Origin: Anaerolineaceae bacterium
GTDB lineage: Bacteria; Chloroflexota; Anaerolineae; Anaerolineales; Anaerolineaceae
Assembly (NCBI GenBank): GCA_012797695.1
Contig: JAAZOQ010000081.1
Span: 1-35,455, forward strand
Reading direction: 5' to 3'
DNA length: 35,455 bases
Under the pieces are notes generated by a model that had not been told where the DNA came from, ran no database searches, and saw only the letters and a program-made list of their open reading frames with translations. Shown piece by piece: positions 1 to 9,105 of the stretch; positions within the stretch are counted from its first letter, which is position 1, and every line of letters begins with the position of its first letter. Both the position numbers and the translations under genes were made by a program.

Positions 1-126
1 GAAATGGTGGAACTGCACGGTGGGCAGATCTGGGTGGAAAGCCTCGAAGGCGGGGGCAGCCGCTTCAGTTTCTTACTGCCGCTCAACCCGGCGCAGGTCA
101 ATGCGGCCCACAGTGTTTTTCGGTAA
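1..126 (+). CDS. C-terminal fragment of sensor histidine kinase (HATPase_c end), host flank
   Basis: Frame 1 reads EMVELHGGQIWVESLEGGGSRFSFLLPLNPAQVNAAHSVFR*, typical of the G2 box and end of a HATPase_c domain; truncated at window start. Confidence 0.85.
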   Translation, partial: EMVELHGGQIWVESLEGGGSRFSFLLPLNPAQVNAAHSVFR

Positions 127-173
127 CAGTCTTGTCAAAACAGGGCAGTGTGGTATATAATCACTGCGTCCAA

Positions 174-247
174 CGGGGCGTGGCTCAGCCCGGTAGAGCG
201 CACGGTTCGGGTCCGTGAGGTCGGCGGTTCGAATCCGCCCGCCCCGA
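174..247 (+). tRNA. tRNA-Pro (anticodon CGG)
   Basis: Cloverleaf by eye: acceptor CGGGGCG/CGCCCCG, anticodon stem CACGG/CCGTG with loop TTCGGGT, T arm GGCGG-TTCGAAT-CCGCC. Confidence 0.93.
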
Positions 248-255
248 CTAATGGC

Positions 256-306
256 AACCGGAAACCTCATAGTTCGGTAAATTGTGTACCCGTGAGGTTT
301 CCGGTT
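256..306. repeat. 14-bp perfect inverted repeat (AACCGGAAACCTCA ... TGAGGTTTCCGGTT), 23-nt spacer
   Basis: Arms at 256-269 and 293-306, between the tRNA 3' end and the integrase. Confidence 0.9.
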
Positions 307-464
307 CAAAAAAGGCCAAAATCTGCTCAACCGTAAACCGCACGGCTAGAAACCTCCAGTCTTTAAGAAAACCCAAGATTTCATCCCAAAAAAACACTCC
401 ATATCTTTATCGGACGGCTACCGATTTTATCGGTTGTCGTCGCTACATACCGGAGGTTGCACGG

Positions 465-1400
465 ATGAAAAAACTTAAGTTTTCACAGGCTATCGAGGGA
501 TTTGATCTGGCTTGTCGGTCGCGTCATCTCAGCTTGCATACTTTGGCAGACTACCAAAATACGTACCGGAAATTGCAGGCCTTTCTTGACAAAGATCCTC
601 CGTTCGAAAAAATCGACAAAGACATATTGGAAAAATTCCTAGCTGCCCAGACGCACGTTTCTAACAAGACAGTTTCGAACTACCACATTGGCTTGTCAGC
701 TCTGTGGACCTGGGCTGTCACACAGAATATAGTTTCGGGAAATCCGCTGCATTCTATCGAGCGCCCAAAAGCCGGTAAGCCAGATATTATCCCTTTTACA
801 GAAGCCGACGTTCGTGCAATCCTTGCAGCGATAAAACAATCCAAAGTATATGTACGTCCCGGGAAGAGAGCGGGCGCCCATACATTACCACAAGCTGATC
901 GAAACAGGGCGATTGTCTTGACGCTCCTAGATACTGGGATGCGGGCTTCAGAACTCTGTGAGCGCTTCATCAAAGACGTCGATCTGCGTAACCAGGACAA
1001 GACGATCACCATCATTGGCGGGAAGGGTGACAAAGACCGCCACGTGCCGATCTCAGCTCGAACGGCCCAGTCGATATGGAAGTATCTGGCTACCCGCCCT
1101 GGTTCACGTTTGAGCGAGCCATTATTTGCAACAGATAGTGGTCGACACATCGAACGGAATAACCTGGGCAATATGCTCTCAGCGGCTGGTGAGCGTGCTG
1201 GCGTTCCAGACGTGCATCCGCATCGGTTTCGTCATACATTTGCGATCAATTTCCTGAGAAACGGTGGGAATATTTACGCACTTCAGGCTATCCTTGGTCA
1301 TGAAACTCTGGAGATGTGCTTACGTTACCTGAAGATTGCCCAGGTAGATCTAGACGATGCCCATCGCAGGGCCAGCCCTGTCGATAATTGGCAATTGTAA
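465..1400 (+). CDS. int: Tyrosine recombinase / phage integrase
   Basis: SD GGAGG at 452-456 before ATG 465; SAM-like N-terminus; catalytic pattern TGMRASEL, GGKGDKDR, HRFRHT, LGHE, RYL. Confidence 0.93.
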   Translation: MKKLKFSQAIEGFDLACRSRHLSLHTLADYQNTYRKLQAFLDKDPPFEKIDKDILEKFLAAQTHVSNKTVSNYHIGLSALWTWAVTQNIVSGNPLHSIERPKAGKPDIIPFTEADVRAILAAIKQSKVYVRPGKRAGAHTLPQADRNRAIVLTLLDTGMRASELCERFIKDVDLRNQDKTITIIGGKGDKDRHVPISARTAQSIWKYLATRPGSRLSEPLFATDSGRHIERNNLGNMLSAAGERAGVPDVHPHRFRHTFAINFLRNGGNIYALQAILGHETLEMCLRYLKIAQVDLDDAHRRASPVDNWQL

Positions 1401-1437
1401 AATAAAATAGCCCGGGTAAGAACCGGGCTATTTTATT
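1401..1437. terminator. Bidirectional intrinsic terminator between convergent integrase and tail genes
   Basis: AATAAAATAGCCCGG-GTAAGAA-CCGGGCTATTTTATT: 15-bp perfect stem with A/T tails, immediately after the integrase stop. Confidence 0.9.
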
Positions 1438-1470
1438 CCTGTTCAGATTTTCTTATACACAAGCAGTGTT

Positions 1471-2349
1471 TCATCCTGAATAGGGGTACCGAATGACCAC
1501 GATACCAGAACCACCGTTCCCGCCGGGTGCGGCGAATTGAGCAGCACCCCCACCGCCACCTCCGGTATTTGCGGCGCCAGCCGTGGGACCATATGAATAC
1601 CCGATGCCACCGTTACCACCTCCACCCTGGCCGCCAGTTCCACCTGGCACCCCAGTGTCACATCCACCACCGCCGCCACCTCCGTAGAATTTCTGCGTAC
1701 CACTAATCGATGAACCTATGCCTATTCCGCCATTCCCGGATACTATTCCAGAAGTACCAGCTCCTGCAGCTCCACCTCCTCCGCCACCACGTGCTGTTCC
1801 CGAAGTTGTGCCGGAACCACCAGCATTACCTTGTTCTGAAGTGCCTGCCCCGCCGGATCCGTAATGCCCCCCTCCACCACCCGATCCTCCACTAAGGCCA
1901 TTTGCCATCCCTCCCGTGCCACCAAAGGCGCCGCCCCCACCACCCCCGACGGCGATGAGCGTTCCGAAAACAGAGTTGCCTCCATTGTCACCTTTATCAG
2001 GCGGGTCGACAGATACAGAACCTCCTGCACCTCCTGCCCCGATAGTTACTGGCATCGCTCCAGGCGCCACAGCGTAGGCGGCCCCGTGTATCACCCCGCC
2101 TCCACCTCCGCCGCCACCAGAATACTGGCCACCACCACCCCCGCCACCGCCAACGACCAGCACCTCAACGAAACCGCCGGTAATAATCGTAAACGTGCCG
2201 TTTGCGGTAAACGTATGGATCCTCCAATTGTCAACGACAGATACAGAACCTCCTGTGGCAAGAACCGGCACGATCCCAGCTTCGATTGTGCTACTGAAGT
2301 CGGTGAGTTGGCTGTTTTTCGATCTTACCCCGGACCTCTTGATGCCCAT
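1471..2349 (-). CDS. Glycine-rich phage tail/fibre protein
   Basis: 292 aa ORF; Gly-rich repeats (VVGGGGGGGGQYSGGGGGG...) in tail-module position. Confidence 0.75.
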   Translation of the reverse strand: MGIKRSGVRSKNSQLTDFSSTIEAGIVPVLATGGSVSVVDNWRIHTFTANGTFTIITGGFVEVLVVGGGGGGGGQYSGGGGGGGGVIHGAAYAVAPGAMPVTIGAGGAGGSVSVDPPDKGDNGGNSVFGTLIAVGGGGGGAFGGTGGMANGLSGGSGGGGGHYGSGGAGTSEQGNAGGSGTTSGTARGGGGGGAAGAGTSGIVSGNGGIGIGSSISGTQKFYGGGGGGGCDTGVPGGTGGQGGGGNGGIGYSYGPTAGAANTGGGGGGAAQFAAPGGNGGSGIVVIRYPYSG

Positions 2350-2350
2350 T

Positions 2351-2680
2351 TTAATCTGCCTCTTCCGATCCCATTATCAAACAAGTGACTTTGTCCGCAG
2401 TCGTAGACAATCCGGTTAGCTTTGAAGCGGCATCAACGAGCAGGCCTTCATTCCCAAAGGTGAGTTGAACCGTTTCGTTTGCGCCCAATGAGATTTTATA
2501 GATTGGATATTCATCGGTGCCATCATGATAATTGAGTGTGGCAACTTCGGTGGTGGTATTCCCGTTGTGGAGCAGAATGTTGTGGACCAACGCTTTCGTA
2601 GCCGGGAGCGGATCGTAGAGGTCACCCTTTGCATCGGCCAGGCGTGAAAATGCCAGTTTTTTGGTCACAAATGTTGTCAT
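2351..2680 (-). CDS. Hypothetical phage tail-associated protein
   Basis: 109 aa ORF in the tail operon, abutting neighbours. Confidence 0.7.
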   Translation of the reverse strand: MTTFVTKKLAFSRLADAKGDLYDPLPATKALVHNILLHNGNTTTEVATLNYHDGTDEYPIYKISLGANETVQLTFGNEGLLVDAASKLTGLSTTADKVTCLIMGSEEAD

Positions 2681-2689
2681 CGCAAACTC

Positions 2690-3481
2690 CTAAATCAATG
2701 CATAGATTTGGTTGAGATCTGCTGCTGGGCTACCAGATCCACCACCTTGTAGAGCAAGCCAGGCTTCAAGCGTAGCGTCGTAGATCAGAATGCAGAATTC
2801 CAGGGGAATGTCTACGTTTCCTACGCAGCGGATATTACCCGCGCCATTTCTGAGAATGACTGATCGGCCGTCGTTTGCCGGCCGTATAACCAGTAGTTGT
2901 CCATCCAACCCGGCGTCGATTGTGGTCAGATCGTCGATTGCGTCATCTGACTGCGTGTCGACAGTGTGATAGGTCTGGGATGGTGTGATCGATCCGCTGG
3001 AGATCGTTAACTCGACTGTCGATCCGAAAACCAGAGTTTTCATGGCTTCCTGGATCATTCCTTCCAAATCGATATCGACGTCGGTCGAGTCATTTTCTGA
3101 ATTATCGATAGCCAATAGGCCATTGGTTGTCAGGAAGTTGATCCTGGAGCGGACTGCAGCATCTACACCATCAATTTGTATGACGTGCCCTCCATCCCCA
3201 CCACCTCCGCCGCCTGTAAATGTAAGGGTCAAGGTTTTGGCGGCAGCATTGTAAGAGCCCGAGACTCCGGCACCGGTGAAATTGAGTTTTGTTGTGCCCG
3301 CCTGGACCGTGCCAGACAATTGAACTTGCTGGATAGTCACGTTCAGGATGTCAGCCAGTTCTTCGTCCTTCTCAGTTTTTAGATTGCTTATTGCTTCATC
3401 CAGCTGTGACAATGGCGTGTTAAATGTATTGTCATCAGCGGGCGATCCATACTCGATGGGATCGTGATAATTTGTGCTCAT
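2690..3481 (-). CDS. Hypothetical tail/baseplate-associated protein
   Basis: 263 aa ORF in the tail operon. Confidence 0.75.
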   Translation of the reverse strand: MSTNYHDPIEYGSPADDNTFNTPLSQLDEAISNLKTEKDEELADILNVTIQQVQLSGTVQAGTTKLNFTGAGVSGSYNAAAKTLTLTFTGGGGGGDGGHVIQIDGVDAAVRSRINFLTTNGLLAIDNSENDSTDVDIDLEGMIQEAMKTLVFGSTVELTISSGSITPSQTYHTVDTQSDDAIDDLTTIDAGLDGQLLVIRPANDGRSVILRNGAGNIRCVGNVDIPLEFCILIYDATLEAWLALQGGGSGSPAADLNQIYALI

Positions 3482-3490
3482 CTCAACTCC

Positions 3491-5446
3491 TTATAGATAT
3501 GCCACTGCCTGGACCACACCGCGTAAAGTTAGCTGCGCCTCGATCCTGGCAGATTTTTCGATAGAGGTTGAAATAGTTACCTGATTGCTTTCCTGCTTTG
3601 GACGGAAGATCTCGTTGATCACTTCATTGGTAAGGTCAATTGCATACCACCCACTGCCGAGTTCGATTGCGTTGAAGCGAACATCCGCACCCCCATTTAT
3701 TTTGATGACCAGGTCTTCCAACGATAGAGTATTCGCCGCGCTTTCTTCGAAGATCCCGTACTCCATATGAATGTTAGGGGTCAATGTGTGCGTATGGTTG
3801 GGAGTGGAGTGTGTGTGGCTGGGAATATCGACTGTGTGGGTATGGTTAGGGATGTAGACTGGATGGCTATGCATCGTCGATCCAATGCCGTGGTAATGAT
3901 GAGTGCTATCGACATAGATGTTAAGTGTGGTATTGGCGTTGCCCCAGGAAATCGCATCGGTGGCTGTTGCCACAGTTGAACCACCCGAGCTACTGGTCTG
4001 ACTGCTGCCACCGCCGTTACCACTCGTACTTCCACCGCCTGAAGCCGTGGTCGTGGATTGCCCGGCCACCGATTTGACCGTTGAGCGTAATGGTTGAATT
4101 CTGAAGCGGAGAAGCGCCTGTTGGATGGTGGTATATTCCAATCCCAACCAGAAACGGAAAACACAAGGGTGGCTGTCGTCCATTTCATCACGATAACTGA
4201 GATTATCGACGCTGGCGCTGAGTTGAGGGTGGGCAGTAAACACTTTAGCACTTTGTGCCTGGCTTACCAGGAAATCTACGTCGCTTACCGGCTGCCGGTC
4301 GATAGTCGATACTTCTACACCGGAGGTGTGCAGGCCGTTGGCGTCGATTACCTGATCCACTCGAATGATGTTGAGTACCTGGTCTATGTCCTGAATGACG
4401 TTGCCATCGGTGATCTTCCGATAGACGACTCGCATGGTGGATCCGGGTTCGAGTAAGCGGTTAGCCCCGGCTAGCTGGATTTTGTACGCTTTTAACGGCT
4501 GTTTGTACCTCTCCAGGTAAGCGAACGAGGCTTGCAATAGCATGTTCGATGCACTTTGTACATCTACGTCTGTGTTGCTTACGGGGCCCAAGTCCTTGAA
4601 ATCGATCACCCTTTCGATGCGACCATATAATGATTCTGCGGCGTCGTTGCGTAGATAATTTTCAGCCTTGTTCAACGTGTAACCAGTTAACGCGGCGTTA
4701 GTCGCTGCAGCCAGGGTCGCCACCACATTACCGTTACCAGAGCCCCGTGGTATCAAACGTGTGATAACATCGGCTGCGTCGCGAATCTCTTCCAGTTTGG
4801 TGATGATTACTACCTCTGTCGATCCTTCAAAAGCTACCGTGTCGTTGACGTGTTGTATTGCCCGGACACCACAAGAATCGAAATCGGATGCGGGGCCTAA
4901 CCAGATGATTTGCCGGCCGGCCCCAAGCCGCCATTGTTCGCCGATCCGGTCGCAGATTGCCGTCAGGGCATTCAATACGTTTTCACCTTCGAACTGGTTG
5001 TAGACCAATTCTTGAGTAACCCCATTGATGATTGCCCAACCTGTGGGTGCCAGAGCCATGACCCGGCTGGGGCCATCCAGTACACCGGTGCTTGCCTCTG
5101 CAAGTTGTAATGCCCCAACACTGCGGTAGGTTAACTCGCGGCACAAGTCATTGCCCGAAACCGTATAAACCAGGCTACCATCTATACTCTGGGCCGAGAC
5201 TTGGTCGATGATTCCTCCACCAAGGGCGCGGATAGTTCCGTCGTCATCGATGTAGCGACAAATGGCTGTCCTTTTTTCTCGTAGCAAAGCGATATTCGGA
5301 TCCAGGCCACTAACTTCGAATTCGAATTCCCCTGACCCGGAGAGGAGTTTGCTGATTCGGAATGTGCTTGGCCGCAGAGGACCTGCTCCAAATCGGACGC
5401 CATTGTTGTTTTCTATGTCTATCCAATAATTTTTCATCAGTACCAA
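3491..5446 (-). CDS. Siphovirus tail protein (Gp37-like/tail-associated), with His-rich C-terminal region
   Basis: 651 aa; N-terminus resembles Gp37-like tail proteins (WIDIENNNGVRFG...); MKNYW start at 5437 is an alternative. HxH repeats near the C-terminus. Confidence 0.75.
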   Translation of the reverse strand: MVLMKNYWIDIENNNGVRFGAGPLRPSTFRISKLLSGSGEFEFEVSGLDPNIALLREKRTAICRYIDDDGTIRALGGGIIDQVSAQSIDGSLVYTVSGNDLCRELTYRSVGALQLAEASTGVLDGPSRVMALAPTGWAIINGVTQELVYNQFEGENVLNALTAICDRIGEQWRLGAGRQIIWLGPASDFDSCGVRAIQHVNDTVAFEGSTEVVIITKLEEIRDAADVITRLIPRGSGNGNVVATLAAATNAALTGYTLNKAENYLRNDAAESLYGRIERVIDFKDLGPVSNTDVDVQSASNMLLQASFAYLERYKQPLKAYKIQLAGANRLLEPGSTMRVVYRKITDGNVIQDIDQVLNIIRVDQVIDANGLHTSGVEVSTIDRQPVSDVDFLVSQAQSAKVFTAHPQLSASVDNLSYRDEMDDSHPCVFRFWLGLEYTTIQQALLRFRIQPLRSTVKSVAGQSTTTASGGGSTSGNGGGSSQTSSSGGSTVATATDAISWGNANTTLNIYVDSTHHYHGIGSTMHSHPVYIPNHTHTVDIPSHTHSTPNHTHTLTPNIHMEYGIFEESAANTLSLEDLVIKINGGADVRFNAIELGSGWYAIDLTNEVINEIFRPKQESNQVTISTSIEKSARIEAQLTLRGVVQAVAYL

Positions 5447-6300
5447 ACCTCGTAGTAGACCGCATCTGCGCTAGCGCCATTGCCGCAGCCGTTGTAGCGA
5501 ATCGTCACCCGGTTGTCGCCAGGCAGTAATGTAAACCAGGCACCCAGGTCGGCTGACGGTCCTAGCTCCAGATTGTTATATGCGTCTGCCACATCGGTAC
5601 AGGTCACCTGCATTACTGCACAATCGACTTGCAATTTCCCTCCAGCGGGGATCGTGCCGGCATAGCTTAAAGTTTCCCCTCCATCACGTTCGATGATCAC
5701 GTTGCTTATGTCAGCGCCTCCGGCTTGGATTGTGATTACCAGAGCCCGGATCGGTGCCCGGCCAGGATCATCGGCCTCTCCTACTTTCCATATTGCCAGG
5801 GTTGGGCTGCCAATCAGCTTGACCTGGTTTGGGCTTCCGATGATATACCCCGTATTGAGCCGGATTCCTGAATTGAGCAGCCAGGCTCCTTTATAAATAC
5901 CGCGCCAGGCGCCATCCTGACAGACGAAACGCAGTTCCACGTCCTGGATGAAGCGAAACTTCGAAAGTTCATATGAACGAGTGGCGGCAATCTCGACCAA
6001 CCTGGCATAGACCCAATGTTCCTCGCCATTGTACAGACGCCTGTACAATCTATCTCGCTTCCCTCGCAATGCCATTAGTCGGAAAAAGAGGTGGCTTAAT
6101 TCCTGCTCACTGTCCGCGACCAGTCGTAGAGACTTTGTACGTTCCACTACACCTGGGAAACGCTGTTGAGCTCCGAAACCGTCCAGGGCGCCGCCTTCGG
6201 GTAGGTTGAAGTATCCGGTGTTGATTACACCTGATCCGATCAGGTCTATCTGGTTGGCGTAACTTAAGTCGAATGAACCGAAACGAATCAAACGATACAT
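5437..6300 (-). CDS. Distal tail (Dit-like) protein
   Basis: 287 aa; position directly after the tape measure; MYRLIRFGSFDLSYANQ... style of siphovirus tail components. Confidence 0.65.
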   Translation of the reverse strand: MYRLIRFGSFDLSYANQIDLIGSGVINTGYFNLPEGGALDGFGAQQRFPGVVERTKSLRLVADSEQELSHLFFRLMALRGKRDRLYRRLYNGEEHWVYARLVEIAATRSYELSKFRFIQDVELRFVCQDGAWRGIYKGAWLLNSGIRLNTGYIIGSPNQVKLIGSPTLAIWKVGEADDPGRAPIRALVITIQAGGADISNVIIERDGGETLSYAGTIPAGGKLQVDCAVMQVTCTDVADAYNNLELGPSADLGAWFTLLPGDNRVTIRYNGCGNGASADAVYYEVWY

Positions 6301-8555
6301 TATGCTGCTCCAATCGACCGGGCACCGCGAATGACCCCCAATTGGACACCTCTGGCCACTGTTTCCCGGTCGGCGTTTCCGTGGATGACGATATTGATCC
6401 CGCCCAGGTTGAACTGAGAGGATTGTCTTGCAGGCCCGGCTAGGCTGCCAAAGCTCAGACCGGTGTCTACTGCCATAGAAGATATCGCACCGGAAATCTT
6501 TCTTTCTATGTCGCGGAATTGGGCAGCGAAACCTTCACCAAGGCCGGCTGCCATGTTTTCACCGATCCAGGCAAATACCGTAGATGGTGAATGGATCCCC
6601 AGGGCATTCTTGGCTGTACCAACGATATCTTCGAAAAAGTTGTTGACTTGATCTCGGAACCATGCCGCATTTTCTTGAATACCCATCCACAGACCAACCA
6701 CAATGTTCTTTCCGGTTTCGATGAGTGCACCGCTCAGGTCTGCCAGGCCACGTATCAGAACGTCAACGATTTCGATCGCGACAGCGCCCAGAGTCGGAAG
6801 AGATCCTACTATGCCTTTTAATAGCGCCATCACGATTTCTACCGCGGCTGTGGCCAGTAGAGGAAGGGCTTGTACCAAAGCCTTAACGATTTCCTCGATG
6901 ATCTGTGGGACGTACTCGATCAAAATGGGTAACGCGACGCTCAACCCTTCAATGATGGCTAAAACGATCTGGATGGCGGCCTCGATCAATTGAGGTAAGA
7001 CGTCGATCAGTGCAACTACCATTTCTGGGATGATCTCAGCGACCAACGCCATCAGCTCCGGTAGAGCCTCCGATATCCCATCGGCCAGTGCCAGTAAAAG
7101 ATCAATTCCAGCCCGCAGCATTAAAGGCAAGTTTCGGATAATGAATTCGACCAAGCTAGTCACCATGGCCACCACGGCCGGGATCAACGCTGGCAGGCTA
7201 TCCACGATTGCTTGCACGATACCTTGAACTACAGCCAGCCCCGCCTGAAGCATTTCCGGAGCGCTTTGAGCCAGATCTGTGGCAATCTTCCCCACCAAGC
7301 CACCAACGCCTTTGGCCATCTGGCCCAGGTCACCGTTTGCGCTGCTCACAACGTTGGCCAGCTCTTTCATGTAGCCTTGTACCTGGCTGGCTAACCCTGA
7401 AAAACCCGGTAAAAATGCCCCGGCCAGTTCGCCGAGCGTCCCTTTCAAGCCGGCCTTGATGCTCGATAGCTGGTCATCGAAGGCTTCCATGGCGGCCACA
7501 GTCTCTTCGGACATGACTGCGCCGACAGCATGTGCTTCCTCTGACAGGCGCTCGATTTCGTCCGATCCGGCTTTGATTAATGGATTGAGCTCCATGGCAG
7601 ACCGGCCGAAGATTTCTAAAGCTAACCGGTCACGTTCGGTCTCATTGGAAATGTCGCCTAAAGCGTTGACGATATCGTAAAAGACTTCTTCGGAATCGCG
7701 TAATTTGCCGTTTGCATCGGTCGCAGAGAGTCCTAAATCTTTGAATGCAGCTGCAGCAGGCCCCAGTTCTATGTCTGTGCCTGTTTCGCCTGCTTTGGCC
7801 AATGACTCGTTGTAATCGTTCGTCTGTTCTTGTGCATCTCCCATCGAACGAATCAACCTGGCCAGCGAGCTGGTCATCGTGTCGGAACTGGTACCAACCT
7901 GATCGCCTACGTACGATAATTCTTGTAATCGTTCGGTGCTGATACCTGTTTTCGCCGACAGATCGACCAGTTCAGCTGATGCAGAAGCTGTATCGAAAAC
8001 CAGCTTCCCGATTGCAGCGCCCACGCCTGCTACAACTGTTGCCAGCCCGGCGATAGCTGTTATCCCGACTTTCATAGTGGTGCCCAGGCCGCTAATGCCT
8101 TCCCCGAGATTTTTCGAAGCCTCGGCTGTTTCCTCTTCTTGTTTGCCAAGTTCGTCGACTTTTTCACCCGCTTCCTGGGAAGATTGGGTCATTTCTTGTA
8201 AAGAGGTCTCGGTTTTTCCCAGTTCTCCCATCATTTTGTTGAGGGATTCCGTCTCCCGGTTGATGCGAATTTCTAATTCCTGGGCAGCCTTACTGTTTTC
8301 ACCTTTTTCTTCGGCAATGCGTTGGTATTCATTGTGTAGAGCCTGTACCTTTTGTTCTTGGAGCCCAATAGTTTCATTCAATGCTTTGATACGCATTTCC
8401 AAGCCATTGGCGTCGTTGGCCCAATCACCTAGCCCTGCTGCAGCAGCGCGAAAGCCAGACTCCACCAGCCGGATCTCGCGGTTGAGCTGGTTTACTGCTG
8501 TCTTAAAATCGGTAGTATCCAGAGATACTTTTCCACTCAGTGGGTTATCACTCAC
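6300..8555 (-). CDS. Tail tape measure protein
   Basis: 751 aa; coiled-coil N-terminus, hydrophobic repeats, C-terminal GIHSPSTVFAWIGENMAAGLGEGF typical of tape measure proteins. Confidence 0.92.
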   Translation of the reverse strand: MSDNPLSGKVSLDTTDFKTAVNQLNREIRLVESGFRAAAAGLGDWANDANGLEMRIKALNETIGLQEQKVQALHNEYQRIAEEKGENSKAAQELEIRINRETESLNKMMGELGKTETSLQEMTQSSQEAGEKVDELGKQEEETAEASKNLGEGISGLGTTMKVGITAIAGLATVVAGVGAAIGKLVFDTASASAELVDLSAKTGISTERLQELSYVGDQVGTSSDTMTSSLARLIRSMGDAQEQTNDYNESLAKAGETGTDIELGPAAAAFKDLGLSATDANGKLRDSEEVFYDIVNALGDISNETERDRLALEIFGRSAMELNPLIKAGSDEIERLSEEAHAVGAVMSEETVAAMEAFDDQLSSIKAGLKGTLGELAGAFLPGFSGLASQVQGYMKELANVVSSANGDLGQMAKGVGGLVGKIATDLAQSAPEMLQAGLAVVQGIVQAIVDSLPALIPAVVAMVTSLVEFIIRNLPLMLRAGIDLLLALADGISEALPELMALVAEIIPEMVVALIDVLPQLIEAAIQIVLAIIEGLSVALPILIEYVPQIIEEIVKALVQALPLLATAAVEIVMALLKGIVGSLPTLGAVAIEIVDVLIRGLADLSGALIETGKNIVVGLWMGIQENAAWFRDQVNNFFEDIVGTAKNALGIHSPSTVFAWIGENMAAGLGEGFAAQFRDIERKISGAISSMAVDTGLSFGSLAGPARQSSQFNLGGINIVIHGNADRETVARGVQLGVIRGARSIGAA

Positions 8556-8574
8556 GGCACCTCTTGGGTTGAGA

Positions 8575-9098
8575 TCATAGCCAGGTAGCCTGGTCGCAAT
8601 AAATCCGTTTGACCGGCTGGGTTTCCAAGTTCCCTTTTTCTCGGATCCGCTGGACGAACATCAAAAGCGATTCGATATCGGTCTCGTCGATGTCGGCCAG
8701 GCTCCAGCCGTATATTCTGGCCAGTGAAATTTCAAGGTCGATTAAACCATCGATGCTACTTTCGTCTACCGCCGGCCCGCTTATCGAGCCGGCGGTAGAG
8801 GGTTTCCCATCGCACCGTGCGCTTTCGCCACGACTGTTCGCAGCACAGTTGCCATTTCGCTGATGTCGACGTAATCGTTCAGCTGGTCGACGGTGATCTG
8901 GCCGCCGAAGACTTCCGATACGAACGCAGCCAGTTCATCGACAGCTTCCTCGGTCAGGTTGTCTAAATCGGTCGTCTTCATCAAACGGATAGCAACCTTG
9001 AGCATTCTCCAAGGTACGAATAACCGGGTGTATTCGGCAACGACTTCGTTGTCGTCGTTGTAAAGCGTAATTTTGAGCGGTGTGGGATTGGCCGCCAT
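8575..9098 (-). CDS. Tail assembly chaperone GT-type fusion by programmed -1 frameshift
   Basis: Frame 0 (8781-9098) carries GGGAAAC (complement of 8802-8808); the -1 frame is open to the TGA at 8575-8577 and reads ...DGKPSTAGSISGPAVDESSIDGLIDLEISLARIYGWSLADIDETDIESLLMFVQ... Confidence 0.85.
8768..8808 (-). promoter_or_regulatory. -1 ribosomal frameshift signal: slippery GGGAAAC, 5-nt spacer, 9-bp stem-loop
   Basis: Slippery site at 8802-8808, stem arms 8788-8796/8768-8776 (ACCGCCGGC/GCCGGCGGT); the 0-frame stop lies in the loop. Confidence 0.85.
8781..9098 (-). CDS. Tail assembly chaperone (G-type, unshifted product)
   Basis: 105 aa ORF between major tail protein and tape measure. Confidence 0.85.
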   Translation of the reverse strand: MAANPTPLKITLYNDDNEVVAEYTRLFVPWRMLKVAIRLMKTTDLDNLTEEAVDELAAFVSEVFGGQITVDQLNDYVDISEMATVLRTVVAKAHGAMGNPLPPAR

Positions 9099-9105
9099 GG
9101 TTCAC

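Noticed and set aside
421-433. Short palindrome CCGATTTTATCGG upstream of the integrase
   Set aside because: Only 5-bp arms; expected by chance often in this length.
1710-2388. Plus-strand ORFs opposite the glycine-rich tail gene
   Set aside because: Shadow ORFs from GC-rich Gly codons on the opposite strand; composition is low complexity with no family-like features.
6463-8580. Several long plus-strand ORFs opposite the tape measure gene
   Set aside because: Antisense shadow ORFs; the minus-strand frame encodes a clear tape measure protein and plus ORFs lack RBS and family features.
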